Assembly (NCBI GenBank): GCA_937136055.1
Contig: CAKZOD010000114.1
Location: 1 to 34,590, forward strand
DNA from: an uncultured Oceanospirillaceae bacterium
Lineage (GTDB): Bacteria; Pseudomonadota; Gammaproteobacteria; Pseudomonadales; Balneatricaceae
Length of the DNA: 34,590 nucleotides
Reading direction: 5' to 3'
The notes under the pieces were generated by a model, which saw only the letters and a program-made list of their open reading frames with translations, did not search any database and was not told the DNA's origin. Within the stretch, counting starts at the first letter, position 1. The number at the start of each line of letters is the position of its first letter. Shown one piece after another: positions 25,347 to 33,993 of this stretch. The position numbers and the translations under genes were made by a program.

Positions 25347-26189
25347 ATGTTGAACAGACCAGAAACCTTAGTAGAACTTAAAGCCGCTATTACCGAGCAG
25401 TATTCGGGGTTGAGTAAACGCTTGAGCCAAGTAGCGCAATATTTATTGGATAACCCCAGTGCGATAGCATTTGGCACAGTTGCCGTGATTTCTAAAGATG
25501 CCGGTGTTCATCCATCTACCTTAGTGAGATTTGCCAATACCTTTGGCTATAGTGGTTTCAGCGAAATGCAGGGACTATTTCAGCAAGGGCTATTACAAGA
25601 AGCGCCGAGTTACCAAGAGCGCATCCGTCTGTCTAAACAAGAGATAGAGACAAACAGTGATGACCAAGCACCATTGCTCAATCAGTTTGTTAGTGCAAAT
25701 ACGCAGGCGTTAGAGCACCTAGCAGAAACCATACCGGCAGCAGATATGGAGCAGGCAATTGATATCTTGCTCAATGCTAAAGCAACTTACATTGTAGGTG
25801 TGCGCCGTGCATTTGTTGTCTCTACCTATTTTTCATATGCACTGCGCCATATCGATAGACGCGCTTATTTGATTGATGGTGCGGGCGGCATGTTTAAAGA
25901 ACAAGCAAACACGATAAAGGCAGAAGATGCTTTAATTGCCATCAGCTTTCATCCATATGCAGCTGAAACGCAAAGCGTGGTAGATCTTGCGATTGAGCGT
26001 GATGTACCGCTTATTTTAATTACAGATAGTTTGCTTAGCCCATTAGCATCACAAGCGGCAGTTTGTTTTATTGTCAAAGAAGCTGAGGTTAATGCATTTC
26101 GCTCATTATCATCGTCACTGTGTTTAGCGCAATCGTTATCGATTGGCTTAGCTTATCGATTGGAAAATAAAGACAAAGCCAGCGATTGA
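25347..26189 (+). CDS. iolR: RpiR-family transcriptional regulator (IolR-like)
   Basis: 280 residues. The N-terminal RpiR HTH (about 13-80: LSKRLSQVAQYLLDNPSAIAFGTVAVISKDAGVHPSTLVRFANTFGYSGFSEMQ) and the C-terminal SIS sugar-phosphate-binding domain (about 125-255: ATYIVGVRRAFVVSTYFSYALRHI...ALIAISFHPYAAETQSVVDLAIERDVPLILITDS) are both complete. It lies within the iol locus between the binding protein and iolG, so it is probably the inositol-responsive repressor; proteobacterial IolR proteins are RpiR-type. The putative operators are in the divergent spacer about 1.4 kb upstream. Confidence 0.88.
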   Translation: MLNRPETLVELKAAITEQYSGLSKRLSQVAQYLLDNPSAIAFGTVAVISKDAGVHPSTLVRFANTFGYSGFSEMQGLFQQGLLQEAPSYQERIRLSKQEIETNSDDQAPLLNQFVSANTQALEHLAETIPAADMEQAIDILLNAKATYIVGVRRAFVVSTYFSYALRHIDRRAYLIDGAGGMFKEQANTIKAEDALIAISFHPYAAETQSVVDLAIERDVPLILITDSLLSPLASQAAVCFIVKEAEVNAFRSLSSSLCLAQSLSIGLAYRLENKDKASD

Positions 26190-26271
26190 TGAGCGATTAA
26201 CAAATCTTATAAATATCTTTAACACCCTCATTAATATCAGTGCACTTGTATGCACCTTTGGAGATAAATGC

Positions 26272-27258
26272 ATGATCAATCTGTGTCTTTTTGGAGCGGG
26301 CCGCATCGGCTCTATACACGCCAATAATGTTGCACGACATAGTGAAGTAAACATCGCTTACATTGTAGATGCTTACCAACCCGCGGCTGAAGAGCTAGCG
26401 AAAAAATATGATGCGAAAGTTGTTTCTGTTGAAGAGGCACTTGCAGACCCAGAGCTACACGGCGTTATTATTGCCAGCTCAACTAATACGCACGCAAATT
26501 TGATGGAGCTCTCTGCTAAAGCGGGCAAAGCAATTTTCTGTGAAAAGCCGGTGGATTTAAGTGTTGAGCGTGTGCGTGAATGTCTTGCGATTGTTAATGA
26601 ATCTAAAGTAGTTTGTTCAATTGGTTTTAACCGCCGCTATGACCCACAGTTTAATGCTTTAAAAGAATCTTTAGATGCTGGTAAAGTCGGTAATCTTGAG
26701 ATGTTAACTATCACAAGCCGTGATCCATCTCCACCACCGGTTGAGTATATTGAAGTTTCTGGTGGTTTATTCCGTGACATGATGATTCACGATTTTGATT
26801 TAGCGCGCTGGTTGTTAGGTGAGGAGCCTGTTGAAGTCTTTGCAACCGCAAGCTGCCAAGTGGATCCAGCGATTGGCGAGGCAGGGGATGTAGATACAGC
26901 ACTTGTAACTTTGAAAACGGCTAGTGGCAAGCTCTGCCAAATCAGCAACAGCCGCCGCGCGGTTTACGGTTACGATCAGCGTATTGAGGCGTTTGGCTCG
27001 CAAGGCATGGCACAAGTTGGTAACCAGCTTGAGTCTCAAGTAACAGTGACAGGCGAGAAAGGTAGCACAGCTGCTAAACCTCAGTTCTTTTTCTTAGAGC
27101 GCTACGAGGCGGCTTACAGACTAGAACTAGATAACTTTGTTGCATGTATTCGCGATGGTGTACAGCCTGTTGCCAGTGGTATCGATGGTTTGCAATCGTT
27201 GCTACTTGCAGAAGCTGCGCTTGAGTCAAGCCGCACGGGTAAAGCTGTTAATTTATAA
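26272..27258 (+). CDS. iolG: Inositol 2-dehydrogenase (Gfo/Idh/MocA family)
   Basis: 328 residues. It oxidises myo-inositol to 2-keto-myo-inositol using NAD. The Rossmann motif is LFGAGRIGSIHANNV (about 6-20). The catalytic lysine is K92 in CEKPVDLS. D169 and H173 in GGLFRDMMIHDFDLARWLLG complete the Lys-Asp-His triad known for Bacillus inositol dehydrogenase. GFNRRYDPQF is a family hallmark. SD TTGGAG lies upstream. The palindrome-like GTGCA-N6-TGCAC (26238-26253) precedes the start at a short distance and could be a further control site. It lies after the regulator and before iolB. Confidence 0.93.
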   Translation: MINLCLFGAGRIGSIHANNVARHSEVNIAYIVDAYQPAAEELAKKYDAKVVSVEEALADPELHGVIIASSTNTHANLMELSAKAGKAIFCEKPVDLSVERVRECLAIVNESKVVCSIGFNRRYDPQFNALKESLDAGKVGNLEMLTITSRDPSPPPVEYIEVSGGLFRDMMIHDFDLARWLLGEEPVEVFATASCQVDPAIGEAGDVDTALVTLKTASGKLCQISNSRRAVYGYDQRIEAFGSQGMAQVGNQLESQVTVTGEKGSTAAKPQFFFLERYEAAYRLELDNFVACIRDGVQPVASGIDGLQSLLLAEAALESSRTGKAVNL

Positions 27259-27280
27259 GCGAGAAAAATAGAGTTGAATC

Positions 27281-27306
27281 GCGCCTTTTTTATGTTTGAT
27301 AGGCGC
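27281..27306 (+). terminator. Weak hairpin between iolG and iolB
   Basis: GCGCCT (27281-27286) and AGGCGC (27301-27306) pair over a 14-nt T-rich loop, followed by TTTTG. It is immediately upstream of the iolB start with GGAGATGAGAG as ribosome site. It may be an attenuating hairpin rather than a full stop, since iolB belongs to the same pathway. Confidence 0.4.
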
Positions 27307-27323
27307 TTTTGTGGAGATGAGAG

Positions 27324-28148
27324 ATGTCACATTTACTATCCAAAGTTAGCGCACCTGATGAGCAAGGCTGTGTGCAAAAAATCACCCCAGAGAGTGCTAA
27401 TTGGCAGTATGTAGGCTTTGAGCTTTATCAGTTAAAAGCGGGGCAAACACTGAGACAAGATACTTTAGATAAAGAACTCTGCTTGGTATTAGTGACAGGT
27501 CTTGCGGATGTTAGCGCAGGTAGTGAGAACTACAAAAAGCTAGGTGAGCGTATGTCTGTGTTTGAAAACAAAGCGCCTTACGCTGTGTATGTACCACCGA
27601 GCGAAAACTTTACTGTTAGTGCAGTTACTGACTTAGAGCTGGCGATTTGTAAAGCTCCGGCTCAAGGTAAATACCCTGTACGCTTGATTTCCCCAGATAT
27701 GTGTAACTATCAAACGCGCGGTATCGATTCTAATACGCGTTCTGTATGTAATATTTTGTTCGATAATATGGAAGCAGAAAGCTTATTAGTTTGCGAAGTG
27801 GCGACCCCGAGTGGTAACTGGAGCAGCTATCCACCGCATAAGCACGACAGCGATAACGCACCGTTAGAAACCCAGTTGGAAGAAACCTACTACCACCGTA
27901 TTAACCCAGAACAGGGCTTTGTATTCCAGCGAGTGTATACGGATGATCGCAGCTTAGATGAAACGGTCAGTGTCGATAATCACGGTGTCGTCATGGTGCC
28001 TGAAGGCTATCACCCTGTCGGTGTGCCGCACGGCTATCAATCGTATTATTTAAATGTAATGGCTGGGCCTAGCCGCAATTGGATTTTCCACAATGATCCT
28101 GATCACGAGTGGATTATTGAAGCGGATAAGAAGAAAGCAGAAGCTTAG
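27324..28148 (+). CDS. iolB: 5-deoxy-glucuronate isomerase
   Basis: 274 residues. It converts 5-deoxy-D-glucuronate to 2-deoxy-5-keto-D-gluconate. It is a bicupin; the C-terminal cupin has the metal-binding set NWSSYPPHKHD (about 165-175) and LEETYYHRINPEQGF (about 185-199), and HGVVMVPEGYHPVGVPHGYQSYYLNVMAG (about 220-247). These blocks are characteristic of IolB. It follows iolG and faces the SemiSWEET gene, separated by a strong hairpin. Confidence 0.95.
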   Translation: MSHLLSKVSAPDEQGCVQKITPESANWQYVGFELYQLKAGQTLRQDTLDKELCLVLVTGLADVSAGSENYKKLGERMSVFENKAPYAVYVPPSENFTVSAVTDLELAICKAPAQGKYPVRLISPDMCNYQTRGIDSNTRSVCNILFDNMEAESLLVCEVATPSGNWSSYPPHKHDSDNAPLETQLEETYYHRINPEQGFVFQRVYTDDRSLDETVSVDNHGVVMVPEGYHPVGVPHGYQSYYLNVMAGPSRNWIFHNDPDHEWIIEADKKKAEA

Positions 28149-28186
28149 AAATTGACCTAGAAGTTAACGTGAGGAATTTAAGGTTA

Positions 28187-28217
28187 ATAGTGCAAGCTCA
28201 TCAATCGCTTGCACTAT
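28187..28217. terminator. 10-bp perfect hairpin between convergent genes
   Basis: ATAGTGCAAG (28187-28196) and CTTGCACTAT (28208-28217) form a perfect stem with an 11-nt loop between the iolB stop and the SemiSWEET stop. The long T-run is absent, so it may act as a two-way barrier between the convergent units. Confidence 0.65.
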
Positions 28218-28240
28218 AAAAAGATTGTATAGATAGTGCC

Positions 28241-28543
28241 CTAAGCGGTCGCTATTTGAGACTCTTCACAAGGGTTTTTCTTCTTCTGCCAGCGCTTAAA
28301 GACTGTTAGTGACAATACTGAAATAGCTAGCAGTAAGCTAATAGAGTTAGCGAGTATCATCGGCAAATCGTTAACTTTGATACCATAGCTTAACCAAAGT
28401 GCAATACCTACAGTAAAGATTGAATACATCATCACTGAAATACCATCAACATTACCAGTGCGTAAAATAGCGATAACTTGAGGGACGAAGGCAGCTGTTG
28501 TGCAAGTAGCGGCAAGAAGGCCTATGAGGGTTGTTTGGTCCAT
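28241..28543 (-). CDS. SemiSWEET-type sugar transporter (PQ-loop)
   Basis: 100 residues, the usual size for a bacterial SemiSWEET: three membrane helices at about 5-24, 36-54 and 61-81, and the PQ motif in TTAAFVPQVIAILRTGN (about 15-31). GISVMMYSIFTVGIALWLSYGI is the second conserved helix. The C-terminus is basic (KRWQKKK). It would form a dimer and allow sugar to pass along its gradient. Next to the iol genes it could move inositol or a breakdown product, but that is inference from position; it is on its own strand and has no shared operator. Confidence 0.85.
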   Translation of the reverse strand: MDQTTLIGLLAATCTTAAFVPQVIAILRTGNVDGISVMMYSIFTVGIALWLSYGIKVNDLPMILANSISLLLAISVLSLTVFKRWQKKKNPCEESQIATA

Positions 28544-28921
28544 TTAAAAAATAATCTCAGACTTAAGTAATTAATGATAAATACAATATAAATAAGTGTT
28601 ATTAAATATTGATGACAGAGTATTATTTTTTTTGGACGCGCATGATAATGAAACCCTTCGATGAAATCAACTATTTTTTGATCAGCTAGTAAAACCCTTT
28701 TTCCTGCAGATTAGCGTGCTAAATCGCGCCTAAATATATGATCTATCATTTATTATTCACAATCGTATCAGTGAAATTTTAACCGTTTATTAACAGTGGC
28801 TTAATGCTGCATTGGCTTAAAAAAATCAAAATAAAATAGCCACTTTTATGGTTAAGCAGAGAACTTCTACTATAGTAATTCTGTAGGATTTCAAAATGTA
28901 AAACTGTGAAAGGGATGTTTT
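28544..28921. other. 378-bp intergenic region, divergent promoters
   Basis: AT-rich. It serves the leftward SemiSWEET gene and the rightward chemoreceptor gene. The only site I can support is the AAAGGG just before the ATG at 28922. No clear sigma-28 chemotaxis promoter (TAAA-N15-GCCGATAA) was found. Confidence 0.3.
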
Positions 28922-30943
28922 ATGATTAGCACATTGCGCGCAAAACTAGTTTTGGCCTTTGGAGCCATCTTTTTAGTGTTACTCGTGAGTACAGGCTCAA
29001 ATTTATATTATGTTAGCTAAGTAGAGAGTTCTCAACAAACGGTGATAAACCTACGCCTGAAAACGGTTGATGCCGGAAATAATTTAGCTAATGGAATTAA
29101 CTACTCTTTAGCGGCCCTTCGCGGTTACATGATTCTTGGATCAGATCCTGAAAAGGCGAAAGTGATGAAAGCTCAGCGTCAGGAAGCATGGGATATTATC
29201 AAAAAGAGTACGGCCAGCTTTGAAACGCTATCAAGTAATTGGACAGACCCTGCCAATGTAGAGAAACTGCGTGAGCTTGTGGCGATATTGAAAAAATTTG
29301 AAGCTGCGCAAAACGAAGTCGAAGCTATTGCCCAAAGTGTTGAAAATGTGCCCTCTTATGCGATGCTTTTAAACGATGCTGCCCCTCGTGCATCAAAAAT
29401 ATTAGCAGCTATCACCGCTATTATAGATGCTGAAGCGCAAATGCCATCGACACAACAGCGTAAGCATCTGCTTGTGCAATTGGCAAACTCTAGGGGCTCA
29501 TTTGCCGTTGGCTTGGCCAATATTCGAGCTTATTTGCTCTCTGGTGATATTAAATTCAAAGAGATGTTTGATGCTAAGTGGCAAGCCAATGAAAAAGCAT
29601 TGGCTAACATCAATAATAAATATATAGCACTCTTCTCACCCGCACAGAAAAAGAGCTGGCAAATGTATACAAGTGTCAGACAAGAGTTTTCACCAATCCC
29701 ACCCAAAATGTTTGAATTGCGCGGTGCAGCTAACTGGAATCAAGCTAACTTCTTACTAGGTACTAAAGCGGCTCCCAGTGCGAAGCAAGCAAGCGCTATT
29801 CTTAAAGACATGCAGCGATCACAAAATGCACTCATGGAGAATGATCTGCAGCTATTGCAAAACAGCTCCACGCTATTGAGTTCTATGTTGATCATAGGTG
29901 CAGTAGTGTCACTGGTTATTTCAACGATTGTAGCTTTGTGGTTTAGCCGTGATTTACTCAGTAGGTTAAACCCTGTATTGCAAAAAGCATTGGATATCTC
30001 AGATAACAATTTAAGTACGCCAAAGCTGATCGTTAAAGGCAAAGATGAGATAGCTACATTAACAAGTGCAGTCAATAATATGAGCAATGCGCTGAGCCGC
30101 ACACTTGAAACCACAGCGCATTCGATGCAGGGCGTTTCCAGCGAAGCGAATGATATTTATATCGCTAACACGGATATGTCAAAAAATATTGATCAACAAA
30201 ACCAGCAAGTCAGTTTAATAGCAGCGGCAATTGAAGAGTTATCAGCTTCCTCAAAAGAGGTTTCTGATAACAGTAAAATGACGGCTGAGTCTGCCGATAG
30301 CTCAGTGGCAACAGCGAAACAAGGGGGTAACTTAGTGAACAACTCATTGAGTCAAATGAGTGAGATTTCGTCTGCCTTTGATGATAGCGCAGATTCAATT
30401 GGGCTGTTAAGTGAGCAAAGCCGTAATGTTGAATCCATCTTAAATGTAATTCGAGAAATTGCTGAGCAAACTAATTTGCTGGCACTTAATGCAGCTATTG
30501 AAGCTGCTAGAGCAGGCGAATCTGGTAGAGGTTTTGCCGTTGTTGCCGATGAAGTTAGGCAGCTGGCAAGTAGAACAACAGAAGCGACGGCAGATGTTGA
30601 AAAAGCGATAGAAAAAATGAAAACGGATACACGTACTGCCGAGAAAAATATGGAGATTGGCCGCGATAAAGTCAAACAAGGTATCGCCATATCCGACAAA
30701 TTAGGAGCGATGCTAGAAGAAATAATCAACAGTGCTACGGAAGTCTCTTCAAAAGTACATTCAATCGCATTAAGCTCGAATGAGCAGTTCCAAGTGACGG
30801 TTGAAATTGCCAGTAATACCAATCATGTCTCCAATCTTTCAAGCAGTGTAAATGACGGAATTAATCAAGTGGTTGAGCGTACACGTTCCGTCTCGCAAAG
30901 CTCTTCTGATCGAGCGAGTGAATTACTCAAGATGATAGGCTGA
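28922..30943 (+). pseudogene. Methyl-accepting chemotaxis protein with an in-frame stop near the N-terminus
   Basis: The natural ATG is at 28922 (AAAGGG upstream). It opens MISTLRAKLVLAFGAIFLVLLVSTGSNLYYVS, clearly the first membrane helix. Codon 33 is TAA (29018-29020), and the frame then continues without a break for 640 residues. Restored, the protein is about 673 residues: TM1, a long helical periplasmic domain (about 40-315, HBM-like length), TM2 (about 318-340), HAMP, and a complete cytoplasmic signalling domain with the hairpin EQTNLLALNAAIEAARAGESGRGFAVVADEVRQLA. Downstream GTG or ATG codons could start a protein lacking TM1. It may be a recent nonsense mutation, readthrough or a sequence error. 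Confidence 0.85.
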
Positions 30944-30972
30944 AGACTTACTCACAAGTAATTAAACCTTAA

Positions 30973-30996
30973 TAAGGCAGTCATCATACTGCCTTA
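30973..30996 (+). terminator. Hairpin after the chemoreceptor gene
   Basis: TAAGGCAGT (30973-30981) and ACTGCCTTA (30988-30996) form a perfect 9-bp stem with a 6-nt loop, 30 bp past the chemoreceptor stop, followed by a T-rich ATTCTATTC. Likely an intrinsic terminator. Confidence 0.7.
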
Positions 30997-31135
30997 ATTC
31001 TATTCAATATTTTTATAGCTGTATCTAATGTTCGGTGCTAAAGTCCTGCTCATTCAATTGTTATAAATGCAGGCTTATCAATCTTAATATCTATTTGTGA
31101 ATAGCTGCATTTACCCCTGTTAAAGGTGAAGTTAA

Positions 31136-32419
31136 ATGACGCAAGTAGCCCCGAGTGACAAGTCTGACGATAATAAAAACTCTAGTATCATTGTTGTTGG
31201 TGCAGGGATTGTTGGAGTACTGAGCGCATTACAGTTACAGCGCGAAGGATATCAGGTGACGCTGATTGATAGGGAACCACCAGGAAATGGCTGCTCGTTT
31301 GGTAACGCGGGGATTTTAGCTAGATCTTCATTTATCCCTCTGTCTAGCCCTAGTACTTTACTCCAAGCTCCTAGCTGGTTATTAAAACCAAACGGACCTT
31401 TGTGTGTACGCTGGAGCTACTTACCTAAAATAATCCCTTGGCTATTTAGCTATATAAAAGCGGGCTTTAAAAAAGACTTAGTGGAGCGCGGTGAAGCGGT
31501 GCATCGTTTAACTGACGAATCAGTTTCCCTTTATATGGCGTTAGCAAAAGAAGCAGATTGTGAGTCACTTGTAGCCCCAAGTGACTATCTACAAGTGTAT
31601 CGTAGCAAGGAAGGCTTTGAAAAAGGCCAAGGTGATATGAATGCTAGACGCCGTTTAGGGTTTGCTATCCGCGATATCGATGAGCAAGAGCTACACCAGT
31701 TAGAGCCAAGCCTATCTAAAGACTATAAATACGCCCACCATCTAGTCGATCACGGCTTTGTTAAAGATCCACAAGCACTGTTATTAGCCATATTTGAGAT
31801 ATTCAAAAAGCTTGGCGGTCAGTTCGTTGAAGAAAATGTCTTGAGTGTCGAAACAGCGCAATCGAAACCTGTAGTGACGACGAACATTCAGCGCCGTGAT
31901 TGTGACAAGTTAATTATCGCGGCGGGCGCTTTCTCTGCAAGAGTCCTCAAATCAACCGGTATAAAAATACCGTTAGAAACTGAGCGCGGTTATCATTTTA
32001 GTTGCCCGCAGCCAGGGGTGGATGTATCTCGTCCAATAATGGATGGAGAGCTAAAATTCTTTGTTACACCGATGAACAATGGCCATCGCTTTGCAGGTCT
32101 AGTGGAGCTTGCAGGGCTAGATTTGCCTTTACAAGAACAGCGAGTAAAAGTGCTAGCGAGCAGCGCTAAAAGCATGCTGCCAAACGTAAACACCGCAAAT
32201 AGCACATCTTGGTTGGGCTTTCGACCCACCTTTAGCGACAGCTTACCCGCGATTTGTAAAGCGCCCGATAATGAACATGTGGTTTATGCATTTGGCCATC
32301 AACACTTGGGCTTAACCTGCGCGCCCATGACCGCATTGCTGGTGGCAGATATAGTGGCGCAGCGCCAGCCTAGGCTAGATATTGAGCCCTATGATATTAA
32401 GCGCTTTAAAGGGATTTAA
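31136..32419 (+). CDS. FAD-dependent oxidoreductase, D-amino-acid dehydrogenase (DadA)-like
   Basis: 427 residues. A Rossmann FAD site, SIIVVGAGIVGVLSALQLQREG (about 17-38), is followed by the acidic residue of the second strand (LIDRE). GCSFGNAGILA is the DadA-family flavin loop. The C-terminal segment SWLGFRPTFSDSLPAICKAPDNEHVVYAFGHQHLGLTCAPMTALLVADIV is the family's substrate/FAD cap. Enzymes of this group oxidise D-amino acids or hydroxyproline to keto acids. SD AAGGTG lies upstream. The leader of 16 residues before the flavin site is somewhat long. Substrate not known. Confidence 0.88.
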   Translation: MTQVAPSDKSDDNKNSSIIVVGAGIVGVLSALQLQREGYQVTLIDREPPGNGCSFGNAGILARSSFIPLSSPSTLLQAPSWLLKPNGPLCVRWSYLPKIIPWLFSYIKAGFKKDLVERGEAVHRLTDESVSLYMALAKEADCESLVAPSDYLQVYRSKEGFEKGQGDMNARRRLGFAIRDIDEQELHQLEPSLSKDYKYAHHLVDHGFVKDPQALLLAIFEIFKKLGGQFVEENVLSVETAQSKPVVTTNIQRRDCDKLIIAAGAFSARVLKSTGIKIPLETERGYHFSCPQPGVDVSRPIMDGELKFFVTPMNNGHRFAGLVELAGLDLPLQEQRVKVLASSAKSMLPNVNTANSTSWLGFRPTFSDSLPAICKAPDNEHVVYAFGHQHLGLTCAPMTALLVADIVAQRQPRLDIEPYDIKRFKGI

Positions 32420-32436
32420 ATTAAGGAAGAGGCAAT

Positions 32437-32496
32437 ATGAAGGCTGCTCTGGTTTCTTCTACAATTGTATTTGCTCCTGTTAATACAGAAGTTTAA
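32437..32496 (+). CDS. 19-codon frame behind the oxidoreductase, possibly a truncated gene start
   Basis: ATG at 32437, with a strong AAGGAAGAGG upstream and 17 bp after the oxidoreductase stop, encodes MKAALVSSTIVFAPVNTEV and then TAA. The good ribosome site suggests a former second gene of the operon whose body has been lost just before the Tn7-end-like repeats. A real micropeptide cannot be excluded. Confidence 0.3.
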   Translation: MKAALVSSTIVFAPVNTEV

Positions 32497-32560
32497 TTTT
32501 ATATTCTTCTAAAAAATAAACAGTCTAGTGAAAGCTGGGAAGTCCAGATATTAAAAATTA

Positions 32561-32603
32561 GAACTATGACACTAAAGCTTGAAACTGTGACATTAAAGTT
32601 CGA
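32561..32603. repeat. Pair of Tn7-end-like (TnsB-site-like) repeats
   Basis: Two direct copies 21 bp apart, AACTATGACACTAAAGCTTG and AACTGTGACATTAAAGTTCG. They resemble the TnsB binding-site pattern of Tn7 ends, from memory of the form ACTATGACAATAAAGTCTTAAAC. No tnsA/B/C gene is visible in the window. The minus-strand frame that ends in these repeats (32564-32767) does not look like a known transposition protein. Confidence 0.5.
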
Positions 32604-32875
32604 GACTTTTTTTCGTAGCTTGCTTTTTGCTTTAACAAGGTTTTGCGCCATTTCTTGTCAGTGAAATTTTGAGTCGATAAATTCTGTCTTTCCCTTATAG
32701 GCACCAGATCAATGTTTGTGAGCCAAAAGAGCGGTGATAGAAATCTCTCATTTTCAAGCAAAAACACTGTTTCCAGCCAGTCGTTTTAGTTTGAATTTTT
32801 ATCCTTTTTCATTGGAAGGTACTAGTAGCTTCTGGAGATAAACTTTTAGGGGTACTCCATACAGTGAATTTCTGT

Positions 32876-32920
32876 TTTTCGAATATTTCGAATATTTACT
32901 TTTCGAATATTTCGTATATT
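32876..32920. promoter_or_regulatory. Direct repeats over the promoter of the toxin-antitoxin pair
   Basis: Two 21-bp units of the type TTTTCGAATATTTCGNATATT begin at 32876 and 32900, 24 bp apart, with one mismatch. They cover the -10-like TATATT/TATTAT just upstream of the antitoxin gene. TTCGAA cores inside the units are self-complementary. Likely the operator for autorepression by the antitoxin. Confidence 0.65.
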
Positions 32921-32972
32921 ATAGTGGTATACAGATTTGTATAGTCTAAATTTGAAACTAGAGATAAATAAG

Positions 32973-33425
32973 ATGAATACTGCAACAAAATTGCCTAGCG
33001 CTGAAGAAATTGCACTGGCTAAGCTTGGTAGTCAAGAGTTGTCAGCCGTAATGGAAACAAATGGTGAAGCTCAAAGGATTAATGTTATAGATAAGTCTGG
33101 TAAGACTCACGAAGTCATGATTCCATCTAGTGCATTAAACATGATGATTGAGATACTTACTCAATTAGGTCAGGGTAACTCTGTTAGCATTACACCTATT
33201 CATGCTGAACTCACAACGCAAGAAGGTGCTGACATGCTGAATATGTCTCGCCCTACATTTATTAAACTCTTAGATTCTAATGAAATTCCGTTTAGTCGCA
33301 CTGGCAACCGTAGGAAGGTGGCCTATGCTGATCTTATGGAATACAAGAACCGTTTAGAAGAAAGCAGACTAGCTACTCTTGCTGAACTATCCGCATTAGA
33401 TCAAGAAATGGATATGGGATATTAA
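32973..33425 (+). CDS. Antitoxin with excisionase/MerR-type HTH
   Basis: 150 residues from the ATG at 32973; the frame begins 12 codons earlier, but that lead is unlikely. The C-terminal half has a helix-turn-helix of the excisionase type (LTTQEGADMLNMSRPTFIKLLDSNEIPFSRTGNRRKVAYADLMEYKNRL, about 90-140). The N-terminal half (EIALAKLGSQELSAVMETNGEAQRINVIDKSGKTHEVMIPSSAL) probably handles dimerisation or toxin binding. Its stop overlaps the start of the PIN gene (TAATG), the close coupling expected of a type II toxin-antitoxin operon. It probably binds the 21-bp direct repeats upstream. Confidence 0.8.
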   Translation: MNTATKLPSAEEIALAKLGSQELSAVMETNGEAQRINVIDKSGKTHEVMIPSSALNMMIEILTQLGQGNSVSITPIHAELTTQEGADMLNMSRPTFIKLLDSNEIPFSRTGNRRKVAYADLMEYKNRLEESRLATLAELSALDQEMDMGY

Positions 33426-33993
33426 TGACATCATATACGGTAATTTTAGACGCATGTGTTATGTATCCAGCTCCACTTCGCAGTTACCTAATGTACTTGT
33501 CCAACACTGGGCTATTCAGAGCACGATGGACAGAGCAAATAAATGATGAATGGATTCGTAACCTTCTCAAGAACAACCTAGGTGTCGATCCTGAGCGGCT
33601 AGAAAGAACCAAGCAGTTAATGAATGCTCATGTACCTGACTGCTTGGTTGAAGGTTATGAACCATTGATTAATGGTTTAACTTTGCCTGACGTTGATGAT
33701 AGACACGTTGTTGCTGCTGCTATTAAAGGACAAGCGGAGTCTATCATTACCTCAATCTAAAAGACTTCCCTATAAAGGAGCTTGATCCGCTAGGTCTTTG
33801 TGCAATACATCCAGATGAATTCTTGTGTGATATGTTTGAACTAGATAACAGTGCTTGCGTCAAGGCTGCTCAGCAACAACGAGGTTCGTTGAAAAAGCCA
33901 CCAATGAGTCAAGACGAGTTTTTAGCTTGCTTGCAAAAGCAGAAACTTCCAAGCTTCGTCTCAAAATTAAAGAACTTTAAACTTATGCTTTAA
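33425..33993 (+). pseudogene. PIN-domain toxin, interrupted by a frameshift
   Basis: The first 111 codons (33425-33760) are a PIN-domain start: VILDACVMYPAPLRSYLMYLS (first acidic residue D9), TEQINDEWIRNLL, and LPDVDDRHVVAAAIKGQAESIITS (acidic cluster). The frame then hits TAA. A one-base change at about 33752 restores NLKDFPIKELDPLGLCAIHPDEFLCDM and a further helical tail to TAA at 33993, giving about 189 residues. The expected PIN sequence is IIT-F-N-LKDFP, so one T appears to be missing. The toxin is probably inactive in this sequence, unless this is an assembly error. Confidence 0.8.

Noticed and set aside
29740..30822. Minus-strand frames of 124 and 156 codons inside the chemoreceptor gene
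   Set aside because: They lie opposite the conserved signalling domain and have no independent support.
32564..32767. 67-codon minus-strand frame with a good-looking length, considered as a tns gene piece
   Set aside because: Its last codons are made of the Tn7-end-like repeats and I see no TnsA, TnsD or other known motif.
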